DNA from: Macrophomina tecta
Taxonomy: Eukaryota; Ascomycota; Dothideomycetes; Botryosphaeriales; Botryosphaeriaceae
Direction of reading: 5' to 3'
NCBI GenBank assembly: GCA_024180945.1
Contig: JAKSGN010000036.1
Coordinates: 2,108,001 to 2,172,000 of the forward strand
DNA length: 64,000 bases
The position numbers were made by a program, and so were the translations under genes. Position 1 is the first letter of the stretch. Each line of letters opens with the position of its first letter. This document shows positions 36,438-46,948 of this stretch, one piece after another. A model generated the notes under the pieces. That model was given only the letters and a program-made list of their open reading frames with translations, had not been told where the DNA came from and searched no databases.

Positions 36438-37523
36438 TTACGAGACTCGTAGTCCCCCGTACTGCGCCTGTGTGTCTGTGCTACCTCTTTCTCCAAGGTC
36501 ACTCATCTGGGCGTGGTACCGTAACAGCTCAATGCTTTCCGTCTCCACTAGCTCTCTATGCATATTGACGCAGGCGGTTTCCGCGCTCTGTTCAGGGGGT
36601 TCCGGCAGCGGCATGCTGCACGGATTGAGTTTGGCAGTGGAGGGAGGTTTGATATCCGTATGGTCGCTAGAGCTCTGGATGGCCGTGCTAGTCAAGCCGT
36701 TAGAACGGTAGAGCGTTGGCGTGGCGATAGCATAGCAGCATGATCCCCTGCAACAGGAGCGGGTGCCCGAGCGGTCTTGGATGATAGAGAGCAGGCGGTT
36801 GAGGACGATGAATTCCATCTTGAGCTTGATGCTGTAGACGACGGGTTTGTAGGTCGTCTGGATGTCGAAGTGGTTGGTGTACTCCGTGGCGACCAGGCTA
36901 ACGTCCAATAGCACGACGAGCCCGTTGACGAAGACTAGATGCCAGATCACCGTACGTTCCCGAGGGCCCTTGATGGTCAGCACGGGCCTTAGCACGTGTA
37001 TCGTCTCCCAGATGTACAAGGCGGAGATGATGGATTCCTGGATGCAGAAACCCATAAGCTGGATCTTTTCGTAGACGATGAACGGCTTAACAAAGGGCTT
37101 TGGACTCGCCAGGTTACTACCGAAGAATAAGACTGTCGTTGGAAAGTGCAGGATGCAGACGTTTGTAATGATCATAAAGAGCACGCAGCGGATCATGCGC
37201 TCGTTGCTGGTGACGAGGTGCAATCGCGAGTAGAGCATCACGGACTGCCCTGTTACCATCGCCCACCATCCCGCGACCGTGACTACGCACATCGGGAAGT
37301 TTGGTGCTAGTCGGAAGTAGCGCAGCAGTTGCGCGACGGCGTGCACGAGGATGCCGCACGACGCTACGACCATGCTCCAGAAGTACAGGCTGCGATGTCG
37401 TTTGAAGGTATAGTAGATCATGACGAAAATCTCAATCGTGTTGTAGCAGGAGATTGCGAAGAACCCGGCCATTGTCATGGCGATCGGGAGCGAGACGTGG
37501 AAGGGTCCTGTCTCGCCTGCCAT
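36438..37523 (-). CDS. Polytopic membrane protein with about seven helices
   Basis: A single-exon gene of 361 residues from the ATG at 37523. The frame extends 35 residues further upstream, but that part is basic and unlike a membrane N-terminus. Hydrophobic segments begin with LPIAMTMAGFFAISCYN and continue through the pattern TGQSVMLYSRLHLV, FPTTVLFFG and VIWHLVFVNGLVVLLDV, giving about seven membrane helices. A Ser/Pro-rich cytoplasmic tail starts near residue 265 and carries a Cys-rich patch (RSCCRGSCCYA). The layout resembles a widespread, uncharacterised ascomycete seven-helix family (DUF7703-like). Receptor function is only an inference from topology. A TATA-like box lies about 120 bp upstream. 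Confidence 0.78.
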   Translation of the reverse strand: MAGETGPFHVSLPIAMTMAGFFAISCYNTIEIFVMIYYTFKRHRSLYFWSMVVASCGILVHAVAQLLRYFRLAPNFPMCVVTVAGWWAMVTGQSVMLYSRLHLVTSNERMIRCVLFMIITNVCILHFPTTVLFFGSNLASPKPFVKPFIVYEKIQLMGFCIQESIISALYIWETIHVLRPVLTIKGPRERTVIWHLVFVNGLVVLLDVSLVATEYTNHFDIQTTYKPVVYSIKLKMEFIVLNRLLSIIQDRSGTRSCCRGSCCYAIATPTLYRSNGLTSTAIQSSSDHTDIKPPSTAKLNPCSMPLPEPPEQSAETACVNMHRELVETESIELLRYHAQMSDLGERGSTDTQAQYGGLRVS

Positions 37524-37643
37524 GTTCGCGTGTGGAATATGGGAACGCAAAAAGGAAGAGATAAATCGAAGCGCCCGTGTGTATATTAGATGGCACAGGC
37601 AAGGTCTATTTAAGTTAACAATCGCCAAACGCGGAGCTTTCCA

Positions 37644-37655
37644 GTTATATAAAAG
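37644..37655 (-). promoter_or_regulatory. TATA-like box of the membrane protein gene
   Basis: The minus strand reads CCTTTTATATAA here, about 120 bp before the ATG at 37523. Assigned by motif and position only. Confidence 0.35.
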
Positions 37656-38453
37656 GCTTGGGGCTACTGCAGCCCTCTAAGCTCGAACCGTACTAGGTCG
37701 AAGCCACAAAACCACGCGGTATCTGCCGTACTATTGGTCGGAGGGTGATCGACGTAGTTACGCGGGGAAGGAAACCCGATCGCCTCGTGGAGAAAAAAAG
37801 AATATGGCTCCTTGCCTCAACATCCGATTGGCTACTAGTCTAATGAAAATTGGCTAGCCATTCTACTAAGATTGCCCTCGTTGGTAAAGGCTGGAAATGC
37901 TAGGCCTAATAATTTGACGTAACTAAGCACTAATTGCGCGAAAGAAGTAGGTGGTGCTAAGGGTTAGAAGTACTCTCATGCAAGGAAGTTTCAATTAAAT
38001 ATAAAGAATTGCTGGTGATCTCAGAAGGTCAGTACTTTTCTTAAAATAATAAAGTCAGTATAGTTTTCTTTCTAGATGCATATTTGACTTTTACGCGATG
38101 GCGTTGAAGTGGGATACTAGCGTAGGTTGGAGTCTTACACCGCACATAGTTCCTTCGCTTCAGCAGCGAGAGAGAGACCATTAAAGATAGTAGACGGCGC
38201 GTCCAAAATCAGGAGCGTCTTAATCGAGACATTAGACTATTTGCTCTTTTCCTAATTGAATTAATTACCGGCTAGGTGTTGCTTTCCGCGGCTCTCGTTC
38301 GACGTTGCTAGCTAACGCCTCACGTTTTGATCTCCTTGTAGTCTTTCAATCGCCTTACTACCTCCAGGCTCTTCCGATGCTTTTCGTCAGCATCGCAATG
38401 TCTATGCGACCTAATACCGGGCTGGTTTAGGAGTCTGCAATGCTTAATCTCGC
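37656..38453. other. Spacer, no gene seen
   Basis: Moderately AT-rich DNA upstream of the membrane protein gene. No frame, repeat or RNA gene is recognised. Confidence 0.4.
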
Positions 38454-38927
38454 CTACATCGGCATCAACATTGCTAGAACTACTTTAACTTGCGCCATCG
38501 AACAATGTGTCGAGCATCTTCCCCGCCGGTGCGCACTGTCATAGGTTATGTAAGCCATAGGTTGGAGACAGGCCGATCTCTCCATAGTAAAGGTCATATC
38601 CACTGCTTTGCCAATCACCTCTTCTTGAAAGCTGCCAATCCTATTGTTGAAATTGCGCTTGGCGGTCTTGGTTTGAACCAGCACCAGCCACGTTTTACGA
38701 AGAGCAAAATCCAGTGAGTCTATTGGCGTCAGGTACGTACCGGAGAGAGTGGCAAGGAATATTGTCACCAAAATGATACCGTGTGCGAGCGGCGTTGCCA
38801 TTCGAGCATGCAATTCGGCTTTTGAACAGGAGGACTGTATCGGACCCACGTTCACATCACCGGTATCGAGCGGCGGCGAATAAACAGGAAGAGCAAGGAA
38901 CTGATTGATGTTATAAGAGCCAGTCAA
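38454..38927 (-). CDS. Hypothetical protein, possible remnant
   Basis: An open frame of 157 residues with a hydrophobic segment (LAHGIILVTIFLATLSGTYL) followed by SLDFALRKTWLVLVQ and KRNFNNRIGSFQEEV. The middle part looks coding, but no family is recognised and the C-terminus is Met-rich and odd. A second minus-strand frame just upstream (38924-39127) could be an earlier exon or unrelated. It may be a degraded membrane protein gene. Confidence 0.3.
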   Translation of the reverse strand: MTGSYNINQFLALPVYSPPLDTGDVNVGPIQSSCSKAELHARMATPLAHGIILVTIFLATLSGTYLTPIDSLDFALRKTWLVLVQTKTAKRNFNNRIGSFQEEVIGKAVDMTFTMERSACLQPMAYITYDSAHRRGRCSTHCSMAQVKVVLAMLMPM

Positions 38928-39127
38928 GCACCAGGGCGGAATCCATGAGCCACGAAGAGCATCATGGCGAAAAGACTCAGGCTGTGGACATTGGAAGTGC
39001 GAGGTGCTGTATTTCTAACGAGATCAAGCGGTATGAACTCATGCTCAAAATAGACTAAACATTCTTGTAAATAAAAGAGTTCCAGGCTGGCACTACGTCC
39101 TGCGCGGTTGTGCCAAATGAAGTCCAA

Positions 39128-40610
39128 TTACATACAAGAATGCTACAATATGTGGAAGCGAAGCTGACTCAACGCTATACTGCTCCCCATTACGTTAAAT
39201 AGTATTTTGCACCATGGAGCTTGCTTAGGTGCATGTTCAGTCAACTGCGCAAAGCTTTCAGGCAACCAGGGCATCCAGGCAACCATGTCCTGCCTGGGTA
39301 ACGTATTTAGGGACTGGACGAAGATGGAGAACTCAGCGCCTCGGACAATTGCTCGGATTACGGCTTCGAAGATGAGGTTGAGAGCGGCGAGAGCCTGAAT
39401 CCGACGGCTCTGACCGATCTGTGCGAGTACCCGGCTGAGTGCCAGACCGATCTGGCCGCGCTCCTGCAGTCAATCGAGGGCATGGAAGATGGAGAGGAAT
39501 AAAGCTGTTGGGGTGAGGCGATTTGAAGAGGAAGTGTCTTTTACTACAAGAGTGTAGTATTTTCGTTTCTCATCTCTTCTCCATTATAGGCAGAGGTTCG
39601 TAGGTTTCTCCTTCGATGGTGCTAGCACATAGAGCCCTCATTTTCACTAAATAGGATCAGTGTTGGGGGTTGGTGGCTGGGCTTGTGGGGGCGGAGGAAG
39701 AGATGAAATGACGTGGCAAAGGCAGGCGGTTATAGGGTCGGATCGGAGATAATTATCAGCATCATATGTTCTACAATGTAGATCGCGCTTAACGAATGGA
39801 TCTTATATTCTCTCATGTTACGCTCTGCCTGGGGACTAAAGGGAAACAAGAGGTCGGGAGGCGTCGGGGGGCCGCGGTCACAATGCCAAGGCCTGACTGT
39901 ACAACCTGACCACCGGGACCATCGCGGTCACCGCCAGCGGCCAAAACCACTATCTCCTATAGTATATAGATCCCACTCGTTCATAGTAGATAGGACCCTC
40001 GTGGTTAACTTGTCGATTGATTCTTACCCCCATATTGTGTACGAACCTCCCCTGTCTACTGCAACAGCCCCTAGAAAGCCTAAGCTACCCGACGATACGC
40101 TTGACCTCCCCCAGGGAGAGCGTCGGCGTAACAGTGGTTATAAAATACTTGTCCTCTATTATTCGCAACACTAATAACCTATATTATCGTTGGCTAGGAT
40201 TCTACGAATTATCGAAGGGACCGTGCATGTAATTCTACATTCACTGACTGGATAGAATCGACGTACTAATTAGAGACACGGTTGATTGGCCGCCTAAAGA
40301 GCGGGTGTAGAGCAAGGAAATACATAGGGTCTCCCAGCGCTAAAGCAGAAGCGGAAGGAGCAAGTATGCAGAAATATATGAGTTATCCACGTATTTGCCT
40401 ATCATTTACCCCTTTCGTACTTTCCGATTCATGCCATCATTCGCCACTATTTCCCGTCGCTTGCCGCCATTTCCCGTTGTTTCCCGGCTTATTTATTCTA
40501 TAGTCAGTCTATGTAAATATATACACCCACTACTCTGCCGGCCAAAATCCACAGTACAACAGCTACTATACTTAAAAAGCATTTTGAAATTCTTCACTTC
40601 ATTACACTAC
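39128..40610. other. Spacer with one acidic coding-like patch
   Basis: At about 39318-39501 one + frame reads as a very acidic tail (SDYGFEDEVESGESLNPTAL) ending in EDGEE and a TAA. Stops lie just upstream and no start or exon can be assigned, so it may be the last exon of a decayed gene. The rest shows only short frames. The last 200 bases form the P450 promoter. Confidence 0.35.
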
Positions 40611-42115
40611 ATGGTTTTGACTCTGGTGCATACGACAGCGGCAATTCTAATGCCCTCGTTTGCCTTCTTTCTTGCGATTCTTGGAACTTTGGTATGTCTT
40701 CCAATACCGGTGAAGAATAGATTCATCTCTAATCTGACCGACTTACCATAGTCGATCGGCTACGCTGCAGTGCAAGCTGCTTATAATGTTTTCCTCCACC
40801 CTCTACGCGCATTTCCGGGTCCCAAGCTGTGGGCTGCCACGGCGATGCCTGCAGCACTGAACCTCATGGGCGGAAAGCCTCACAAAAAATTACTGGAGCT
40901 GCACCAGCAGTACGGCGATGTTGTCCGCATTGGCCCGAACGAGCTGGCATTTGCACATACCGATGCATGGAGGGAGATCTGCGGGCATCTTAAACAAGGT
41001 CAGCCCGAGAATGGAAAGGATCCCAAGTATCTTGACGAGGAGTCAAATAAAAGCGTCATTGCTGCCTCACGCGAGAGACATGGGCCGTTGCGGCGGATGC
41101 TGTCACATGCTTTCTCGGCGCGGGCTATGGCCGAGCAGCAGCCACTGATTAACAGGTACATTGACTTGCTAATGCAGAGGCTGCGTGAACGTGGCGAGAA
41201 CGGTATGAAGGCCCTGGATATGGTCGAGTGGTACAACTGGACAACGTTTGACATTATTGGGGACTTGGCCTTCGGCGAGTCGTTTGGATGCCTTGAAAAT
41301 TCCAAGTCACACCCGTGGGTAGACATCCTCTTCGACTCCATGAAGTACTATCCTATCATGCAGGCTCTATATGACTTCCCCATGTTCAAGGTTCTTAAGC
41401 CTATTCTACTAGCTTTGTTCATGCCGCGAGATCTGTTGAGGAAGCGACAAACAAGCGTGGAATTCAGTCGGGAGACCTTACATAAGCGGATCAACCTGGG
41501 AACAGAGCGACCAGATTTTGTGGAGGCTATGCTTAAGAAGCGCGACGGCTATGTAAGTCTCTGGCTATTTTATGCCACTATCTGTTTGCTGACCGTTTCA
41601 TGATGGAGACCATGACGGATTTAGAGATGATAGACAATAGCGTACTTCTCACCACTGCGGGCTCAGAAACAACGGCTACAACGCTCGCGGCAACGACATA
41701 CCTGCTCTGTTCTCACCCCAACATATGGGATAAGCTGAAAGTCGAAGTTCGATCAACTTTTAAGGGCGTGGATGAGATCGACCTTAATAGCGTGCAGCAA
41801 CTAAGGTATATGCTCGCAGTTCTAAAGGAGGCAATGCGCGTGCATCCCGCAGTGCCTATAGCATTGGCGCGCAGATCACCTCCGGGTGGAACACACATTG
41901 CTGGAAAATATGTAGCCGGAGGAGTAAGTGAAGCCGGACAGTGTATAGTGATTACTAGGCTGACTAGTTGGGTCTAGACTACTCTGGATATCTGGCAATA
42001 TGCCCTCTACCACAGCCCCAAGAACTTCACCTGCCCCGATAGTTTTATTCCGGACCGTTGGCTGGGCGATGAGCGCTTCGCCAATGACCGCAAAGACTTG
42101 CATCAACCCTTTTCC

Positions 42116-42128
42116 TACGGACCGCGCA
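42116..42128 (+). repeat. Target-site duplication, left copy
   Basis: TACGGACCGCGCA, 13 bp, identical to 42687-42699 on the other side of the LINE insert. It is part of the P450 haem-motif codons. Confidence 0.95.
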
Positions 42129-42686
42129 GTAAGGGAAACAGCTTCCTCCTTCTACCAGCTGAAGATTGGACACGGGTACTTCAAGTCCTATCTCTACCGT
42201 TTTAACCATGTAGAGGATGATAGATGCTACTGCTCTGGTACGGCAAAGCAAACACCGAGACATCTCCTCTTAGACTGTTATTTATATAGAGCTGAAAGGC
42301 TCTCTATAAAAGACGCTCTGGAGAAACCTATTCTTAATCTTACGGACCTATTCACTACAAATAAAGGCGCTCAAGCAACAGCTGAGTTTCTTAGAAAAAC
42401 CAAGATATCTACGCGCCGGTGGATTCTTAACAACACGCCCGACGGGGTTTAAATACGTCCGACGCTTACACTCCTTTGTTTTCTATTACTATTCTCTTAT
42501 ACTATCTCCTTAGAGGCCTGCCTCTCGTTTGGCTTTTAAGTCTACTATTCCTTGTGCTCTCCTAGAATGCTTCTTTTACAAGGAGCCTCTAGAAAATGTA
42601 TAACTAGAAACGGCTTCTAAAGCCCGTCTTTGATAGTCTCTGACTCAAGAAGGACGTTAAACTAAATAAATAAATAAATAAATAAA
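42129..42686 (+). mobile_element. 5'-truncated non-LTR retrotransposon (Tad1/I-type LINE), 558 bp
   Basis: The insert opens in mid-ORF with a frame of about 107 residues ending in a TAA at 42450. It shows FYQLKIGHGYFKSYLYRFNH and a CYCSGTAKQTPRHLLLDC zinc-knuckle-like block, the usual C-terminal part of ORF2 in fungal Tad1/I-clade LINEs. About 200 bp of 3' untranslated DNA and a tail of AAAT units (from about 42664) follow. A 13-bp duplication flanks it. Truncation at the 5' end, a simple-repeat tail and a duplication of this size are the marks of target-primed reverse transcription. The ORF fragment has no stops and keeps CpA, so it shows no RIP. Confidence 0.9.
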
Positions 42687-42699
42687 TACGGACCGCGCA
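42687..42699 (+). repeat. Target-site duplication, right copy
   Basis: TACGGACCGCGCA, identical to 42116-42128. The P450 haem motif resumes straight after it with codons for Asn-Cys-Ile-Gly. Confidence 0.95.
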
Positions 42700-42953
42700 A
42701 CTGTATTGGCATGAAGTGCGTATTGCCCCTCCCTCTGCTCTACTTTGCAAGCCCGCGTTGGAATTGTTTAGTCAGACTGATAGGTTTTAGTCTCGCATAC
42801 ACCGAGATGCAATTAATTCTTGCCCGCATCATTTGGGACTTTGACTTGGAGTTGGCAGCAGATTCTGCGGAGTGGGCAAAAGACCAAGACGTACATTTTT
42901 TCTGGGACAAACCTCCATTGCACGTTTACCTGAAGCCGCGGAAAACGGAATGA

Positions 42954-44068
42954 GATTTGTCTCGCTAGCTGCAGAGGGAATTTAGAGGGCCCAGCTGCGA
43001 CGCTTTGTGTTCCGCCGTTTCGCGTAGATGTCCTTCAGAGCCAGCGGTATGTGTGGCTCAAATTATCTAGGTTCCGGAAACTTGGCGATTGAGGTCACCG
43101 CCATTAGCGAATGGCATGAAAATCTTCCAAAAATTGAGGCGACTTTCCCCGAAACTTTCGTTGTGATGCATTGACGGCAACATGAGACACATTGAAATGG
43201 TTAGGAGAAAACGTATAATTAAACGTTTTCATACTCTGTTCATCGGGATAGTCTTAATATTATTACTACTGTATACGTCTTTAAGTATTCGACTAAATTT
43301 CCTCTCGCATCGGTTCCGTGCGCTTTAGCTTCGCTTGTAGTTTTAAAGTTTTGCGTTGGTTGCCACTCGTTACTGGCTCCGACCGCTCCTATCCGGTACC
43401 CTCCCTACCAAAGTCTTTATTCACACGCCTGGACCTAATTTTGCTTCCTGGCACAGTAGTAGTGATCGCTAAAATGGGCGCGAAATTATTCCGATGGTGC
43501 TGGTTGTGCGCGTGTCCTTCTTGTTAATGATCACTGGACTAATTTTCAGCCTACAAAATGTCCTCTTACTCTACCCTAAGCCTGTCACGGGCCAGGCACC
43601 TTGGGGGAAGGGCCCTCGCGTGCTCACCGCTCTTAATAAGTACCCCCACGACCCGCTAGCAGCAATACGAAATGCAAGCGATGGGAAGAATATTAGAAAA
43701 AGTCGGTTAAAGGGAAGCATCTCCGCAGCTTCTCTACGGCGTACCAGAGCTTTTGTTGAAATGGCGCTAGCTTCAAGTGTTTGCGCATATATAATATAGC
43801 TTTAGCCTGCCGCTACTGGCCTGATGACGTAGCTCTAGTGCTGATTGCGTCGACTTGAGTCCCTACTTTTTGGGGTTTCGCTCCAAAAGCTTGTTATGGA
43901 GCCAGAGGGGGGTTTACCAGGGGAAAGCTGTGACACTACGTGACGACTCCCCTTTTGCCGATTAGATACAGGTCGTATTCCCCGATATAGCCTCTTGGCC
44001 ATCGCGTCGTTTTCAGAACAAGAGAAAATCGTGCCTTGCCCACAAACTCATGAAGTCCTTGCACCTAG
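42954..44068. other. Spacer, no recognised gene
   Basis: A small palindrome (AAACGTATAATTAAACGTTT) lies at about 43209-43228. The + frame 43494-43799 (101 residues) has one hydrophobic stretch but no family. Nothing else is seen. Confidence 0.4.
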
Positions 44069-45681
44069 ATGATGTCTGCGGCCCTTGATGGAGTCACTTC
44101 AAGTCGACCTGCAGGATCAGCTCGGTGGCGACCGTCGGGTTACTTCGGCGGTGGCTGCGCTCTACTTGTTTCTCTGGCGCCTGACCGGAACAAGCCGTAC
44201 ATAATCGAGTCCCACCCAGACATTGCTGGGATAGGCGTATGTATTCAAAGTCTACCTTTTTTGCACCGTAAGCTGGTTTCACCCAGGTTCTGCTTGCCCT
44301 TTTGATTACTGCCCATGTCACACTAATTTTCACAATCTGCGCATACTGGTACGGCATTGTCCCTGATGAGCTTCTCAATGCCATCGACAAGGAAATCTTC
44401 GGTGCAAGGTTAGAACGCCATCCAGGATAGAGCGACGCTTATGGGAAGCGTATCGAAGCCTTTAGCGACAAGTAGGTAGTCACCGGCATCGCCCTGTTCG
44501 CATCTGCGTACGCCACAATCGACACGATCTCCGTCTACCACTGTCGCACCGTCGTGTATCTTGCTTGGATGTCACTAAATCTACATCGCCGTGTTGCGCC
44601 GCATGCTTCAGACGAATAGCGCGGCACGCACGTTAAGGCTCTCTGGCATGTTAGTGCTTGTCATGCGAATTGCATCTGCTCTTATCCCTACAGCTTCCAA
44701 TGGCTTTAGCAATACGCCGACAAGTATTCTACTAGGCTACGGCCTAGGCACATTTTTTCATTGTCCTCTACGTCGCCAATCTTTGGTTTCCTTGACTCTT
44801 TTGCCGCGTGTATGCATATTGTCTTTATATCGCTCGCCTGGGGTACGACCAATCTCCTCGTCTCATAAATTTGCCTGCACGGGGACCTTGACGATGGCGA
44901 TAATGTGTGGACCGTCGGGCAATACCTGCCACTTCTCTTGGTCCCACTCCCCGTCATGTCTTTAATCGAAGAATCTTCAGGTATGTCATATTCTTTTAAT
45001 CCCAGACCTTGATCTTTGCCTTCCCCTTCGGCTGTTGCATAACTTTCTTCGTTGGAAATCAATCTTACACATTAACATCCTTTTTTCAGTCCGAAAAGGC
45101 AAATCCGAACTAACCTTTCCCCACACATGTATCCCAACCGCAAGGTCCACCACCGGCTCCGACTTGCTCGAGCTGCTTAGCCAATGCAGCTGGTCTGCCG
45201 CTACCCCTTGCCGCACCGAAACCCAAGCTAGCAGCAGCAGCATGCACTTCAGCACCTGCTACTGCTCCAGGGAGCTTGATGCGCCACCCGGTAGCGCGCA
45301 CATCCGCAACCGCTCCCGCGAAATTCACATCGCTGAGCCCGAATGCAAGCCCGCGGCCCGCTACAGCCAGATCGGCGTCAACACACTTCCTGTCACGAAC
45401 GTTAAAAGACCAGTAGGAAAAGTGCCGACAGGGCTTGAGCGGTGGCAGGACGAGGGACTTTACGCGTCGCAGTTCGTCCGGCCGCTGGTGTGGCTGGCGG
45501 TCGTCGGCATCTTCCTCGCCGCGGTGAACGTGTTCTTCGGCCTTTTCTCCGGCGTCATCAATGCCTCTACGGATGGTCGCGTTACGGAAACTGTTAGACG
45601 GGCGCTGACCATAGTTACCGTAGTGACTATGTCGTGGGTGGCGCTCGGGTTGTTGTGCAGTAGGGTTTCTTTGAGGCACAC
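44069..45681 (+). pseudogene. Polytopic membrane protein gene, decayed and cut by an LTR
   Basis: Exon 1 (to 44236) ends HPDIAGIG. An intron at 44237-44286 (GTATGT donor, CACCCAG acceptor) leads to LLALLITAHVTLIFTICAYW and LLNAIDKEIFGARLERHPG. Then come in-frame TAG codons at 44428 and 44473, and CRTVVYLAWMSLNLH. A one-base shift near 44583 leads to TNSAARTLRLSGMLVLVM, and WTVGQYLPLLLVPLPVMSL follows near 44920. These blocks, in this order, recur in a large ascomycete family of uncharacterised integral membrane proteins. A further hydrophobic, coding-like frame (RPLVWLAVVGIFLAAVNVFF) at about 45435-45681 runs straight into an LTR. Stops, frameshift and the LTR junction show it is not functional. 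Whether the last part belongs to the same gene is uncertain. Confidence 0.6.
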
Positions 45682-46111
45682 TGTTACGGCGCAGCCTGCA
45701 CAGAGGGGATGCTGCTATAGAAAGAGGCAGCGAGTGGATCGCGGACGGCGCGAAGCCGCCCGAGGCAGACCTATGGTCACGTGAGAAACACCTGCTCGCT
45801 CCACCATAGGTAGATAAAGAATAGAATCTACCTATCTTCTACTACAGAAGTAGACCACCCACGCGGTCTACCTAGACTATATTATTTTCTATATGTATAA
45901 ACTATACTCCTTAAATACCTTTAACCTCCGTAGTTAACTTTTAATGATAGAAATTAGACTTTATTAGTAATACGACCTTTAAACGTACCGCTTCGTCCAT
46001 TATATTTACGAATTGCTCCTACCCTCTTCTTTACCCACTCAAGGAAACTCGTTAATAGGTTTTCTTCCTTTTTAGTATTTAGATCCTTAGAGGCAGAGGC
46101 TCGCCGTTACA
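45682..46111 (+). repeat. Solo LTR of the element-B family
   Basis: It starts TGTTACGGCGCAGCCT, identical to the start of the element-B LTR at 13546. It ends GGCTCGCCGTTACA, 430 bp. The last 250 bases follow 13770-13990 closely with RIP-type changes. The ends form an imperfect inverted repeat (TGTTACGGCG/CGCCGTTACA). No 5-bp duplication is visible (CACAC left, AGGGG right), so the flanks may have rearranged. Confidence 0.85.
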
Positions 46112-46860
46112 AGGGGGTGGTGGGGTTATTAGAAGCCAGAAAAAAAAAGATGACCGCTAGAGAACGCTTGGAGAAGCCTTGACGCGATTCGTCCTATACT
46201 GAACAAAGCAATTACGAGATTGCTGATGTCCGAGTCGACTTCTTCGCACGACGCTCGCGATGCAAAGATAGGACTTACGCACTACACCCTCGAACAAAGC
46301 CACACCGATGGAAAAGACCGGCAATCAGGCAGAGAAAAGTAGCCGCATTCCACTAACAGTTAGCGGCGTCTCTACAGTGGATTGTTGCGCACAGGGTAAG
46401 TAATGTCCCCGAGACACAAGCTGTACACTTAGTCTTGGCATTGGGTCCGAGGTCGGCTCTTGCCGAGTGTCCATGCTCGCTCGTGCCGCAAACTACCGCA
46501 TACCACCGTAAACGCCGGTTGTTGAATCAAGATAGCACTCTCTATTACGCGAGACATAGTATTCTTGCAGCAAACATACGAACGGCGGGGCTGTCAGCTG
46601 CTCCCGATGGAGATGACGGTGCTAACAAATGGCGCGCCTTAGATGCCTTGCAGGCGCTCAAGCCAAGAGTCTCGACCCATGTGGCTGCGTTTACGCGCAT
46701 CGCAACATCATCCTCAGGCCAAGGTAGCGACGCCACTACACCGAGCTCTCGTATCATGCATCTCCGTGCACGCGTATGGCGGGGACCTAAGATTGTCTAG
46801 GATAGGAGAAATGCAATGGAATCTCGGAACACCACTCACAGTATCTACCAGATGAGACTG
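46112..46860. other. Spacer and tyrosinase promoter region
   Basis: The + frame 46435-46800 has no recognised family. No repeat is seen. The last part lies upstream of the TATA-like box. Confidence 0.4.
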
Positions 46861-46869
46861 GTATATAAG
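46861..46869 (+). promoter_or_regulatory. TATA box upstream of the tyrosinase gene
   Basis: GTATATAAG lies about 85 bp before the ATG at 46949, in a good position for a core promoter. Confidence 0.5.
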
Positions 46870-46948
46870 ATACAACATCGTCCCGGTCCTTTCTGAAGAC
46901 CAGCAAAGAATCTACTTCTCTACAAGCTTAGCTGCCTGACTTCTCACC

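Larger units (their letters stand above)
40611..42953 (+). pseudogene. Cytochrome P450 gene interrupted by a LINE in the haem motif
   Basis: A class of P450 close to trichothecene C-15 hydroxylases: membrane anchor at residues 1-25, FLHPLRAFPGPKLWAAT, I-helix AGSETT (311-316), and an EAMR form of ExxR. Exons read as 40611-40691, 40752-41552, 41609-41923, 41978-42128, 42700-42715 and 42791-42953. Introns of 54-75 nt have good branch points (TGCTGACC, GGCTGACT). A retroelement sits at 42129-42699 inside FSYGPRNCIG, the haem-binding loop whose Cys would be residue 451. Without the insert and one 13-bp duplication the exons add to 1527 nt, 508 residues plus stop, with no other lesion. With the insert the frame enters LINE sequence before the haem Cys, so the enzyme should be dead. 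Such enzymes oxidise small molecules in secondary metabolism; the substrate is unknown. Confidence 0.93.

Noticed and set aside
39836..40165. Possible further LTR because of a CTCGTGGTTAACTT block like that in the element-B LTR
   Set aside because: Only a short match, no TGTTACGG start, no terminal CA and no duplication could be found.
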